Assembly: GCA_002480165.1 (NCBI GenBank)
Contig: DLBP01000055.1
Span: 1 to 14,492 of the forward strand
DNA from: Proteobacteria bacterium UBA7821
GTDB lineage: Bacteria; Pseudomonadota; Gammaproteobacteria; Comchoanobacterales; Comchoanobacteraceae
DNA: 14,492 nucleotides
Direction: 5' to 3'
Positions 8,657 through 14,492 of the stretch are shown piece after piece. The notes under the pieces are model-generated. The model was not told the DNA's origin. It worked only from the letters and a program-made list of their open reading frames with translations, and ran no database searches. Numbering within the stretch: the stretch's first letter is position 1; each line of letters opens with the position of its first letter. Position numbers and translations under genes: made by a program.

Positions 8657-9097
8657 TTAGTCCTCATAAGGGTTTGGTATACCCAACTGTTTTAGTACAT
8701 GAATCTCGACGGTCTCCATTTCATCTGCAGCCACTTCATCAACATGGTCCAGTCCGCATAAATGAAGGAAGCCATGAACGAGCAGGTGAGAAAAGTGCTG
8801 ACTCAGAGACCGGTCTAACGAGAGTGCTTCCTGTGTGGCATACGGAACTGCAATGATGATATCACCAAAAACGGGGTTGGTCTCTTGTGGAAAACTTAAA
8901 ACATTCGTTGGTTTATCGAGTTGACGAAACTGGTGATTCAATCGTTGCATTTCAGCATTATCAACCAAACTGATTTCAATGTGTTCGACTGGAACATGTT
9001 GATGTGATGCAACCAAGTCAATGAGTCTATCAATATCCTGGTCGGATAAACCGATGTCACTGTCTGTGACTCGATTGACTACACAATTACTTGTCAT
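8657..9097 (-). CDS. ybeY: Endoribonuclease / rRNA maturation factor YbeY
   Basis: Zinc-dependent single-strand endoribonuclease involved in 16S rRNA 3'-end maturation and ribosome quality control. The 146-residue length is typical. The metal-binding signature is complete: H108, H112 and H118 in HGFLHLCGLDH. The conserved Arg-containing block RQLDKPTNVLSFP (R58) and GDIIIA (78-83) are also present. The ATG lies inside the end of ybeZ: the reading frames share 11 nt (9087-9097), so translation is probably coupled to ybeZ. The C-terminus ends in NPYED, and its final codons carry the ribosome-binding site of corC. The same ybeZ-ybeY-corC order is conserved across many proteobacteria, and YbeZ is a reported partner of YbeY. 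Confidence 0.96.
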   Translation of the reverse strand: MTSNCVVNRVTDSDIGLSDQDIDRLIDLVASHQHVPVEHIEISLVDNAEMQRLNHQFRQLDKPTNVLSFPQETNPVFGDIIIAVPYATQEALSLDRSLSQHFSHLLVHGFLHLCGLDHVDEVAADEMETVEIHVLKQLGIPNPYED

Positions 9098-10007
9098 AAG
9101 CTTCTATAATCTTAGTGATTAATGGGTGTCGCATCACATCCTTAGTGGTGAATTGAACCACTTTGATCTCATCAATACCAACCAGGCGTGTCGACGCATC
9201 AATTAAACCCGATTGCTTAGATTTTAAGTCAATTTGCTGAATATCGCCATTAATGATCATTCGGCTATTGTCTGCCAGTCGTGTCAGTAGCATTTTCATT
9301 TGAGATGGAGTGCTATTTTGGGCTTCATCAAGAATAATACAGGCATTTTTCAAGCTGCGCCCTCTCATGTAGGCCAGAGGTGCAATTTCAATGGTGCCGT
9401 TTTCTTGTAATTTTGCCAATTTGTAGGAGCCGATCAGTTCACTTAAGCAATCAAATAATGGAACCATATAGGGATGGACCTTTTGTTGGAGATCACCTGG
9501 TAGAAACCCAAGCTGTTCGCCACTTTCTACAACCGGTCGACTGATAATGATTTTACTAATGCTATTCATTTTTAACAACTGAATGGCACAGGAAGTTGCC
9601 AGCAGTGTTTTACCGGTACCCGCTGGGCCGATCCCAAACGTGATGGTGTGATTGTTGATGGCGTTGACGTAGTCAATTTGATTGGGTGTCTTGGGAACAA
9701 TTTGACTAGCATGTCGCTGTTGTACATGGCTGTGGTCTAAGTTTAAGTGGTGGATATGTAAATTGATGTCTTTAATGTCAATGAGATCGGTTGTTTGACA
9801 ATAGGCGTAGATGCGCTCAATTAAGCGTTGAGTATCGGTTGCATTTTTTGCGCTATCTGAAATGATTTTAAACTGAAAACCACGCTGCATGATACTGACT
9901 TTCATTTCACGTTCAATAAAATCCAGGTGCTGCTGATTGGGCCCACAAAGTATGAGTAACTTATCTTGGCATTCTGGTAATAATGAAAACTTCACGCTGT
10001 GTGTCAA
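9087..10007 (-). CDS. ybeZ: PhoH-like ATPase YbeZ
   Basis: PhoH-family P-loop ATPase, thought to act with YbeY in RNA metabolism. The 306 residues contain a small N-terminal region, then TPNQIDYVNAI leading into Walker A GPAGTGKT (127-134), the ISRPVVESGEQLGFLPGD block (155-172), Walker B IILDEAQN (224-231), the LTRLADNSRMIINGD sensor block (241-255) and a C-terminal VQFTTKDVMRHPLI. The start is TTG at 10005-10007: a TAGGA Shine-Dalgarno sits about 7 nt upstream, and a near-consensus promoter lies just beyond it with no better ATG in frame. At 306 residues it is somewhat shorter at the N-terminus than E. coli YbeZ. It heads the ybeZ-ybeY-corC operon. Confidence 0.95.
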   Translation of the reverse strand: MTHSVKFSLLPECQDKLLILCGPNQQHLDFIEREMKVSIMQRGFQFKIISDSAKNATDTQRLIERIYAYCQTTDLIDIKDINLHIHHLNLDHSHVQQRHASQIVPKTPNQIDYVNAINNHTITFGIGPAGTGKTLLATSCAIQLLKMNSISKIIISRPVVESGEQLGFLPGDLQQKVHPYMVPLFDCLSELIGSYKLAKLQENGTIEIAPLAYMRGRSLKNACIILDEAQNSTPSQMKMLLTRLADNSRMIINGDIQQIDLKSKQSGLIDASTRLVGIDEIKVVQFTTKDVMRHPLITKIIEAYDK

Positions 10008-10034
10008 TCGCTGATCCTAGGTTTACCTTGAGTT

Positions 10035-10063
10035 ATTATAGACTGAAAAGCCAATACTTTCAA
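10035..10063 (-). promoter_or_regulatory. Sigma70 promoter of ybeZ-ybeY-corC
   Basis: On the minus strand the 100-nt gap between the 246-residue gene and ybeZ contains TTGAAA (10058-10063, 5/6 match), a 17-bp spacer, and a perfect TATAAT (10035-10040). Initiation would fall near 10028, giving a leader of about 20 nt that ends in the TAGGA ribosome-binding site and the TTG start. This is the best promoter in the window and shows that ybeZ need not depend on miaB transcription. Confidence 0.75.
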
Positions 10064-10107
10064 ACCAGACAGCTGGCCGTGATCACTACAAGTAATCAAA
10101 CAAGTGA

Positions 10108-10848
10108 TTAGGGTTTCGTCACACTAGGCAAAAGTGCGGGGGGTTTGGATTTAAACTCGTTTTTGTAGGATCTCACTAGCAATAGAATTATCTGAATGCG
10201 CTCTGGTATATCGCAATCAGCTGATGGTCTGCCTAGCTTCTTTGTGACGATTGACAATCGATCAAGAAAGTCGACTTCGATCGCTAGAATGGCTTTTATC
10301 AGGTCTTGTAATGTGTGAGTCAAACACACGCGAGTAGAGGGCTTTTTATCCGACATCGCCTCTAGAATATTCTTTTGTAGAACCAACAAATCTAATAGGT
10401 TCTCGTATAGATTAGAGTGCTCATGACAGATAACTTTCTCAGTGGTAATATCGCTGCATTCAATTGCAACTGTTCCAGCTTTAATGTGCAAGTCAACCAA
10501 AAAAGCCTCCTCTTTTTCAAAAGCGCGAATGAGGTCTTTTTGTTCGCGAAGCTGTGTCCGTATGCGTGCCACTCGTCTTGATTGATCAGAGAGATGGACG
10601 CATGTACTGGAAACATACCGATGAAACAAACGATTCAGATAGCCTTGTCTGTGGTGAATGCGTCCTAGCTTGTCAGTCATTGATTGGAGTAAATCCTCAG
10701 TATCATCTGTATAAAAGGGCACCTCAAGATAAGAAAAAGCATAATCAGATTTGGTGGTTAGAGAGTCTGCTTGATTATTTGTAGCCGCTAATAGTCCGTT
10801 CCGGACTCTGGATTCAATATTCAGCTTAATGGCTGGTTGTCTAATCAT
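10108..10848 (-). CDS. Protein of unknown function translationally coupled to miaB
   Basis: A 246-residue, probably cytosolic protein that I do not recognise. It has no signal peptide and no membrane helix. After an N-terminal stretch of about 45 residues it looks almost entirely helical, with a strongly charged, amphipathic and possibly coiled-coil segment around residues 88-120 (Arg/Lys/Glu rich), further helices at about 143-168 and 175-205, and a Pro/Lys-rich tail (KSKPPALLPSVTKP). Four cysteines are scattered with no metal-binding spacing. The start ATG overlaps the miaB stop as ATGA (4 nt shared), which implies translation by ribosomes finishing miaB. In most gammaproteobacteria miaB is followed directly by ybeZ, so this gene is an insertion into a conserved neighbourhood. 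A tRNA-related role is possible from position alone but is unsupported by any motif. Confidence 0.85.
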   Translation of the reverse strand: MIRQPAIKLNIESRVRNGLLAATNNQADSLTTKSDYAFSYLEVPFYTDDTEDLLQSMTDKLGRIHHRQGYLNRLFHRYVSSTCVHLSDQSRRVARIRTQLREQKDLIRAFEKEEAFLVDLHIKAGTVAIECSDITTEKVICHEHSNLYENLLDLLVLQKNILEAMSDKKPSTRVCLTHTLQDLIKAILAIEVDFLDRLSIVTKKLGRPSADCDIPERIQIILLLVRSYKNEFKSKPPALLPSVTKP

Positions 10849-12170
10849 GCTGTCAGCTCTCCTCTGAGCGTATAGCGGTTACATGCAACCACTCGAACTG
10901 AGACAAAATGTCCAATCAAGTCGGTACTGCCTTCGAAATTAATCACTCGATTGTTAGCTGTTTTCCCAGTTAATTCATGCTCGTCTCGCTTAGATCGACC
11001 GGTTACCAGTATGTTGTATACCTGGCCCAACATCGTCTGATTGATTGACTGCATGTTTTGATCCAGCCGGTCTTGTAGGCGTTTGAGACGCTTTTTTTTG
11101 CACGCCAGTGACACATCGTCAGCCAGTTCACTTGCCGGTGTGTTAGGGCGAGGGCTATAGATAAAACTATAGGATTGATCAATTTTTAGTTCGGTTACCA
11201 GGCGCATCGTTTCTTGGAAGTCTGCTTCTGTCTCGCCAGGAAAACCGACAATGAAATCTGATGAAATCGTAATCCCTGGCCTGGCTTTTCTCAACCGCTT
11301 GACTTTATCGATGAACGTCTGTATGTCGTGGCCACGCTTCATGGCCGTGAGCATTCTATTTGAGCCACTTTGAACCGGTAGGTGAAAGTGATCAGCCAAC
11401 TTGGGTTCTTCTGCAAAAGCATCAATCAACCCGTCATCTAAATAGGCTGGATGGGATGTTGTGAAGCGGATTGATTGTATGCCGTCAATACTTGCGATGT
11501 AATGAATCAACAATGCAAGGTCAGCTGGGTGGTCATCTGCGGTAACTGATTGATAACGATTGACATTTTGACCGAGTAGGGTGATTTCCTTGACCCCTTG
11601 CTGACTGAGTAGGTATGCTTCTTTTAATACCTCGTCGAATCGGCGACTGATTTCTGCGCCTCTTGTGTAGGGCACAATACAAAAGCTACAGAACTGACTA
11701 CACCCCTCCATGATTGAGATATAGCTTGATACACGGGTTGCCAATGGCTTGGTATTGATTGCATCAAATTTCTCTTGACCCGCAAAAGAGACATCAACGA
11801 TGGGTGCTGAAGCGGTTAACGCCTTGGTGTAGAGCTCTGGTAGACGGTGTAGTGTCTGTGGGCCAATGACGATGTCAACCAGATCACTGCGTTGTGTGAT
11901 TGCCTCGCCTTCCTGGCTGGCAACACAACCGGCGACAACGATTACAAGCTCGGGACGTTGTTGTTTGAGCTGCTTGTATTTACCCAAATCAGAAAAAACT
12001 TTTTCGGCTGCTTTTTCGCGGATTGAACACGTATTGAAAATGATACAGCTAGCGTCTTCGGCGACATCCGTCTTAGACATCTGATGGGACTGAGCCAACA
12101 ACTTAACCATCTGGTCTGTGTCGTAGCTGTTCATTTGGCAACCATAGGTGACGGCGAATACTTTGGTCAT
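10845..12170 (-). CDS. miaB: tRNA-2-methylthio-N6-dimethylallyladenosine synthase MiaB
   Basis: Radical SAM methylthiotransferase that converts i6A37 of tRNAs to ms2i6A37, using two iron-sulfur clusters. The 441 residues are of normal length. The N-terminal MTTase domain has its three cluster ligands C11 (TYGCQMN), C48 (FNTCSIREKA) and C82 (VAGCVAS). The radical SAM motif is C157, C161 and C164 in EGCSQFCSFCIVPYTRG. Blocks such as LLGQNVNRY, HLPVQSGSNRMLTAMKRGH and DFIVGFPGETEADF follow, and a TRAM domain covers about 375-438. A weak GAG-containing Shine-Dalgarno precedes the ATG. The gene follows a terminator-like hairpin and overlaps the downstream 246-residue gene by 4 nt, so these two form a unit. 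Confidence 0.97.
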   Translation of the reverse strand: MTKVFAVTYGCQMNSYDTDQMVKLLAQSHQMSKTDVAEDASCIIFNTCSIREKAAEKVFSDLGKYKQLKQQRPELVIVVAGCVASQEGEAITQRSDLVDIVIGPQTLHRLPELYTKALTASAPIVDVSFAGQEKFDAINTKPLATRVSSYISIMEGCSQFCSFCIVPYTRGAEISRRFDEVLKEAYLLSQQGVKEITLLGQNVNRYQSVTADDHPADLALLIHYIASIDGIQSIRFTTSHPAYLDDGLIDAFAEEPKLADHFHLPVQSGSNRMLTAMKRGHDIQTFIDKVKRLRKARPGITISSDFIVGFPGETEADFQETMRLVTELKIDQSYSFIYSPRPNTPASELADDVSLACKKKRLKRLQDRLDQNMQSINQTMLGQVYNILVTGRSKRDEHELTGKTANNRVINFEGSTDLIGHFVSVRVVACNRYTLRGELTA

Positions 12171-12197
12171 AATTTATCTCATAGTCTACATGCTTTC

Positions 12198-12225
12198 ATA
12201 TTAGCTAATTGTCGCAGAAACACAA
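12198..12225 (-). promoter_or_regulatory. Possible promoter of miaB
   Basis: Between the terminator-like T-tract and miaB, the minus strand has TTGTGT (12220-12225), 16 bp, then TAATAT (12198-12203). The hexamers match consensus at 3/6 and 4/6 positions. The site would give a leader of about 20 nt. Position after a terminator makes some promoter necessary here, but the sequence match is only moderate. Confidence 0.3.
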
Positions 12226-12226
12226 G

Positions 12227-12283
12227 AAAAAACTAGGGCAACCTCACCCAGATGCAGCCGCACTAGAAAAGTGCGTTAGCATC
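12227..12283 (-). terminator. Hairpin plus T-tract after the small secreted protein gene
   Basis: On the minus strand a hairpin has a perfect CGCACT/AGTGCG stem with a 5-nt TTTCT loop, extended by GATGC/GCATC across a 3-by-3 internal loop (12251-12283). It overlaps the last six codons and the stop of the small gene. About 18 nt later there is a six-T run (12227-12232), preceded by a second short GGGT/GCCC stem. The arrangement suggests intrinsic termination separating the gatB-MFS-small gene unit from miaB, although the T-tract is not immediately next to the large stem. Confidence 0.55.
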
Positions 12284-12628
12284 CACGGTCAACAAAAGCT
12301 GTACACCGGGCATCGTTGTCGCATAATAACGGCACTGTAGGGTGTCTTTAAAATTAAAGTATGTGTTGTACCAGATTAACAATAGGTCAGGCGAGTCAAT
12401 TACGGCGATTAACTCATCGAGCTTCGAACACCAGTCAATGGTATTCCTCGTTTCCATTGGCAACTCCAGTATCATCTCTAAGTACTGCGTTTGTTGGACA
12501 GTCAATACATTGGCATTAAGCTGACAGCCAGTCACTGGGACTGACTGAATCGAACTGATATCAGGACAGAGTGCATGTATCGGCGCTGTGAGTAATAGCA
12601 GAAAACTAATCAGTATCTTGTGTTGCAT
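12263..12628 (-). CDS. Small secreted four-cysteine protein, unknown function
   Basis: A 121-residue protein that I cannot assign to a family. It begins with a clear Sec signal peptide: a short basic start (MQHK), a hydrophobic core ISFLLLLTAP and a probable cleavage site after IHA (residue 19). The mature part of about 102 residues has four cysteines (C21, C35, C67, C98), enough for two disulfides in the periplasm or outside the cell. The residue after the predicted site is Leu followed by Cys; the region lacks a convincing lipobox because the cleavage-site pattern is HALC. Its ATG lies inside the end of the MFS gene (23 nt shared, different frame) and no Shine-Dalgarno is visible, so translation is probably coupled to the transporter. 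This pairing suggests a role next to transport, such as a periplasmic partner, but nothing in the sequence proves it. Confidence 0.8.
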   Translation of the reverse strand: MQHKILISFLLLLTAPIHALCPDISSIQSVPVTGCQLNANVLTVQQTQYLEMILELPMETRNTIDWCSKLDELIAVIDSPDLLLIWYNTYFNFKDTLQCRYYATTMPGVQLLLTVDANALF

Positions 12629-13874
12629 GCAGTTGATGGGGAGCTGAATCTTTAATTTGAAGGGATAGCATCGAGCCGATGATCAAAAATGCTGGTATGA
12701 TCAATAGCGCATTTTGAAATCCAGCCTCTGAGAAAATTTTGATTTCATTGATAATCGTCCCATCCCAGTAGAGGTCTAGGATATAACCGATCAATGGCTG
12801 CATGAACCCTGACAGCATGCAGAGCATATTGGTGCAACAGATAGCTGTGGCAGTGTGCTTTGGTGAGACAGCCTCCGCTGACAAAGAAAATATTAACACC
12901 TGGCAACCCAGAAAAAACCCAGTTAATATGAGCAATATCTGGACGTGTAGGTGTGTTTTGAATGAAAAGTATACCAGCGCTGTGAACGTAATCGAGGCAA
13001 GTATACCGCCGAGTGACATGACAACGGTTTTACTGGCGTATCGGCAGACGCGATCAACTGACAAGCAACCGATCATCCAGCCATAGTATATGTAAGTCGA
13101 AGCATCGGCTGCTGCATTGGGCTCAAGGACATGAACTTGCTCGAAATAAGAAATGGCCCAGACACTGGCAAATGTGTTAATCGGCATCAAGTAGCACATC
13201 CCAACCAGGCCAGAGAGAATGACTGATTTGCGTGTCAAAACATGCTGGGTATCGATCATTATATCTTGGATGGTACTTGTTGTTTTTTGTGACGAGTGTT
13301 CACTGTAGAAAAAGTTCCAAGTGATGAACGACAAAACAGCGCAGATAACAATTGAAAAAGAGCTCATGATCACGTGGCCAAAATAGTGTAAACCTCGGTA
13401 GAGGATTGTCTGGCCAGCGATCGCACCAGAAACACCGATACAGGTTGCAAATCCAGCGATCAAGGTGACTTTTTTGGGGAAAATGTCAGAAGCAACTTTC
13501 ATCACGGTTGGAAAAGCAAAGGCCGAGCCAATGCCCATGAGTATAAAAGCGATAATAACCACATAGAAGTGATCGCTGTAGGCGACAAGGAGCATCCCCA
13601 ATGTGATTAATAGGCAGGACACTAGTATGGATATTTTGGGACCAAAGTGGTCGATGAGTGGGCCTGCAAAAAGCTGCATCGGTGTGTAGGACCAGTAACT
13701 GCATGATGAGAATATCCCAAATTGCATCATATTAATGCCAAACATTTGAGTCATGTAATCCTTTAATGCTGCGGGGGACACACGAATGACGTAAACCAGC
13801 GCATAGAGTATAATTGGAACGAGAACGGCCATGATTTTCATGGGCGTGGACAGTGAGTCATGACGATGCTGCAT
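12606..13874 (-). CDS. Major facilitator superfamily transporter
   Basis: Inner-membrane secondary transporter of 422 residues with about twelve hydrophobic helices and a hydrophilic central loop near residues 190-215 between the two six-helix halves. The MFS signature between helices 2 and 3 is seen as GPLIDHFGPK (71-80), and RVSPAALKDYM after helix 1 with YTPMQLFAG after it resembles the Pht group of Legionella and related carriers, which import amino acids or nucleosides in intracellular bacteria. The substrate cannot be told from sequence. The ATG is 1 nt after the gatB stop and has no Shine-Dalgarno; M12 (MKIMAVL) is an alternative start. The end overlaps the small secreted protein gene by 23 nt. 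The three genes look co-transcribed. Confidence 0.9.
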   Translation of the reverse strand: MQHRHDSLSTPMKIMAVLVPIILYALVYVIRVSPAALKDYMTQMFGINMMQFGIFSSCSYWSYTPMQLFAGPLIDHFGPKISILVSCLLITLGMLLVAYSDHFYVVIIAFILMGIGSAFAFPTVMKVASDIFPKKVTLIAGFATCIGVSGAIAGQTILYRGLHYFGHVIMSSFSIVICAVLSFITWNFFYSEHSSQKTTSTIQDIMIDTQHVLTRKSVILSGLVGMCYLMPINTFASVWAISYFEQVHVLEPNAAADASTYIYYGWMIGCLSVDRVCRYASKTVVMSLGGILASITFTALVYFSFKTHLHVQILLILTGFFLGCQVLIFSLSAEAVSPKHTATAICCTNMLCMLSGFMQPLIGYILDLYWDGTIINEIKIFSEAGFQNALLIIPAFLIIGSMLSLQIKDSAPHQLHATQDTD

Positions 13875-13875
13875 A

Positions 13876-14492
13876 CTAGTTATCTAAGTATTGTTTGATC
13901 AACTGGTTGGTCAGGGCCGGGTTGGCTTTACCCTGAGATGCTTTCATGACTTGGCCAACAAAATAACCAAACAACTGGACTTTACCAGATCGGTAAGCGG
14001 TGATTTGTTTATCGGATTGCTGCATGACATTTAGGATTAACTGATTGATTTGATCTGGATCGGTAATCTGAGCCAAGCCTCTTTCTTCGACGAGTAATGA
14101 TGGTTGCTGTTGCGTTTGCCACATATCACTCAGCAGCGATTTTGCAATCTTACCATTAATCACTTGGCTGTGTATTAAGTCCATTAATTCGGTAAATGCA
14201 TCTTGGCTAATGGGTATCTCTCGGAAACTCACTTGATGCTTATTTGTTAGTGCCAATAGCTCAACGATGATCCAATTGGCAATTTGCTTGACTTCTAGTT
14301 GAGTCTGACTGGCAACTTGATCAAAAAAACGAGCAACATCGATATCGTGACTGAGAATCTTAGCGTCGTACTCGGAGAGTTGGTGCTGGTCTTGATAACG
14401 CCGCTGCTTATCCCACGGCAATTCTGGCATTGTCTCTCTGACGGCGTTGATATCCTCCTCTGTAATCATTAATACTGGCAAATCAGGGTCAG
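13876..14492 (-). CDS. gatB: Asp/Glu-tRNA(Asn/Gln) amidotransferase subunit B (3' part)
   Basis: GatB binds the misacylated tRNA and, with GatA and GatC, converts Glu-tRNAGln or Asp-tRNAAsn to the amidated form. The last 204 residues are visible; the N-terminal catalytic cradle lies beyond position 14492. The frame stays open to the window edge, and the residues at the edge (DPDLPVLMI) match the conserved end of the GatB core (family pattern PEPDLP), so the TTG at 14479-14481 is internal and not a start. The rest is the helical and YqeY-like tail, ending in the characteristic block GYFVGQVMKASQGKANP. It continues 1 nt downstream into the MFS gene. Its presence implies that the organism makes at least one of Gln-tRNA or Asn-tRNA indirectly. 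Confidence 0.95.
   Translation of the reverse strand, partial: DPDLPVLMITEEDINAVRETMPELPWDKQRRYQDQHQLSEYDAKILSHDIDVARFFDQVASQTQLEVKQIANWIIVELLALTNKHQVSFREIPISQDAFTELMDLIHSQVINGKIAKSLLSDMWQTQQQPSLLVEERGLAQITDPDQINQLILNVMQQSDKQITAYRSGKVQLFGYFVGQVMKASQGKANPALTNQLIKQYLDN

Noticed and set aside
10062..10078. Small hairpin (CCAG/CTGG) with TTT after the 246-residue gene as a terminator
   Set aside because: The stem is only 4 bp with wobble extensions, the T-run is three bases, and it overlaps the -35 box of the ybeZ promoter.
12560..12575. Lipobox in the small secreted protein around HALC
   Set aside because: Cys at 21 is preceded by H-A-L rather than the usual L-A/S-G/A pattern, and an ordinary signal peptidase site after A19 fits better.
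14479..14481. TTG that could be read as the start of a 201-residue protein at the right edge
   Set aside because: The frame is open to the window edge and the upstream residues continue the conserved GatB core, so this is an internal codon of a cut gene.
1..14492. CRISPR arrays, tRNA or rRNA genes, insertion sequences, integration sites
   Set aside because: No regularly spaced repeats, cloverleaf-like segments, transposase frames or long direct or inverted repeats were seen by eye; nearly all of the window is coding.

Overview
This window carries eleven protein-coding genes, all on the minus strand, so transcription runs from position 14492 towards 1. The organism is most likely a gammaproteobacterium. 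It keeps the order miaB - ybeZ (phoH-like) - ybeY - corC/ybeX - lnt - leuS that is familiar from that class. Lnt implies a Gram-negative outer membrane with triacylated lipoproteins, and GatB implies indirect tRNA amidation. The moderate, slightly AT-leaning composition, the MFS carrier resembling the Legionella Pht group, and two large genes of unknown function inside a housekeeping cluster fit a Legionellales-like, possibly host-associated lineage. That placement is an inference, not something proved here.

Layout in transcription order. (1) 14492-12263: the 3' end of gatB, then 1 nt later an MFS transporter, then a small secreted four-cysteine protein whose start lies inside the transporter's end. 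A hairpin and T-tract (12283-12227) close this unit. (2) 12170-10108: miaB and a 246-residue protein of unknown function joined by an ATGA overlap. (3) 10063-7842: a near-consensus sigma70 promoter (TTGAAA-N17-TATAAT) drives ybeZ, ybeY and corC, packed with an 11-nt overlap and a 2-nt gap. (4) 7837-1811: a promoter-like site with a perfect TTGACA precedes a 1477-residue protein of unknown function, followed 24 nt later by lnt. (5) 1777-1: a probable promoter and the first 581 codons of leuS, cut by the window edge.

The recognised genes concern translation and envelope upkeep. GatB completes Glu-tRNAGln/Asp-tRNAAsn amidation, MiaB thiomethylates A37 of tRNA, YbeY and its partner YbeZ act on rRNA and ribosome quality, LeuS charges tRNALeu, CorC is a cytosolic CBS/CorC_HlyC protein, and Lnt finishes lipoprotein acylation.

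The unusual content is the two genes inserted into this cluster: the 246-residue protein between miaB and ybeZ, and the 1477-residue protein between corC and lnt. The large protein has no recognisable full-length family. Its N-terminus resembles, by topology, a cysteine-phosphatase fold that has lost its catalytic Cys and Arg. Further oddities are a LeuS that has a zinc-ribbon CxxC pair but lacks the leucine-specific insertion before KMSKS, and an Lnt with Asp in place of a normally essential Glu beside the catalytic Cys. I found no tRNA or rRNA genes, mobile elements, CRISPR arrays or long repeats.
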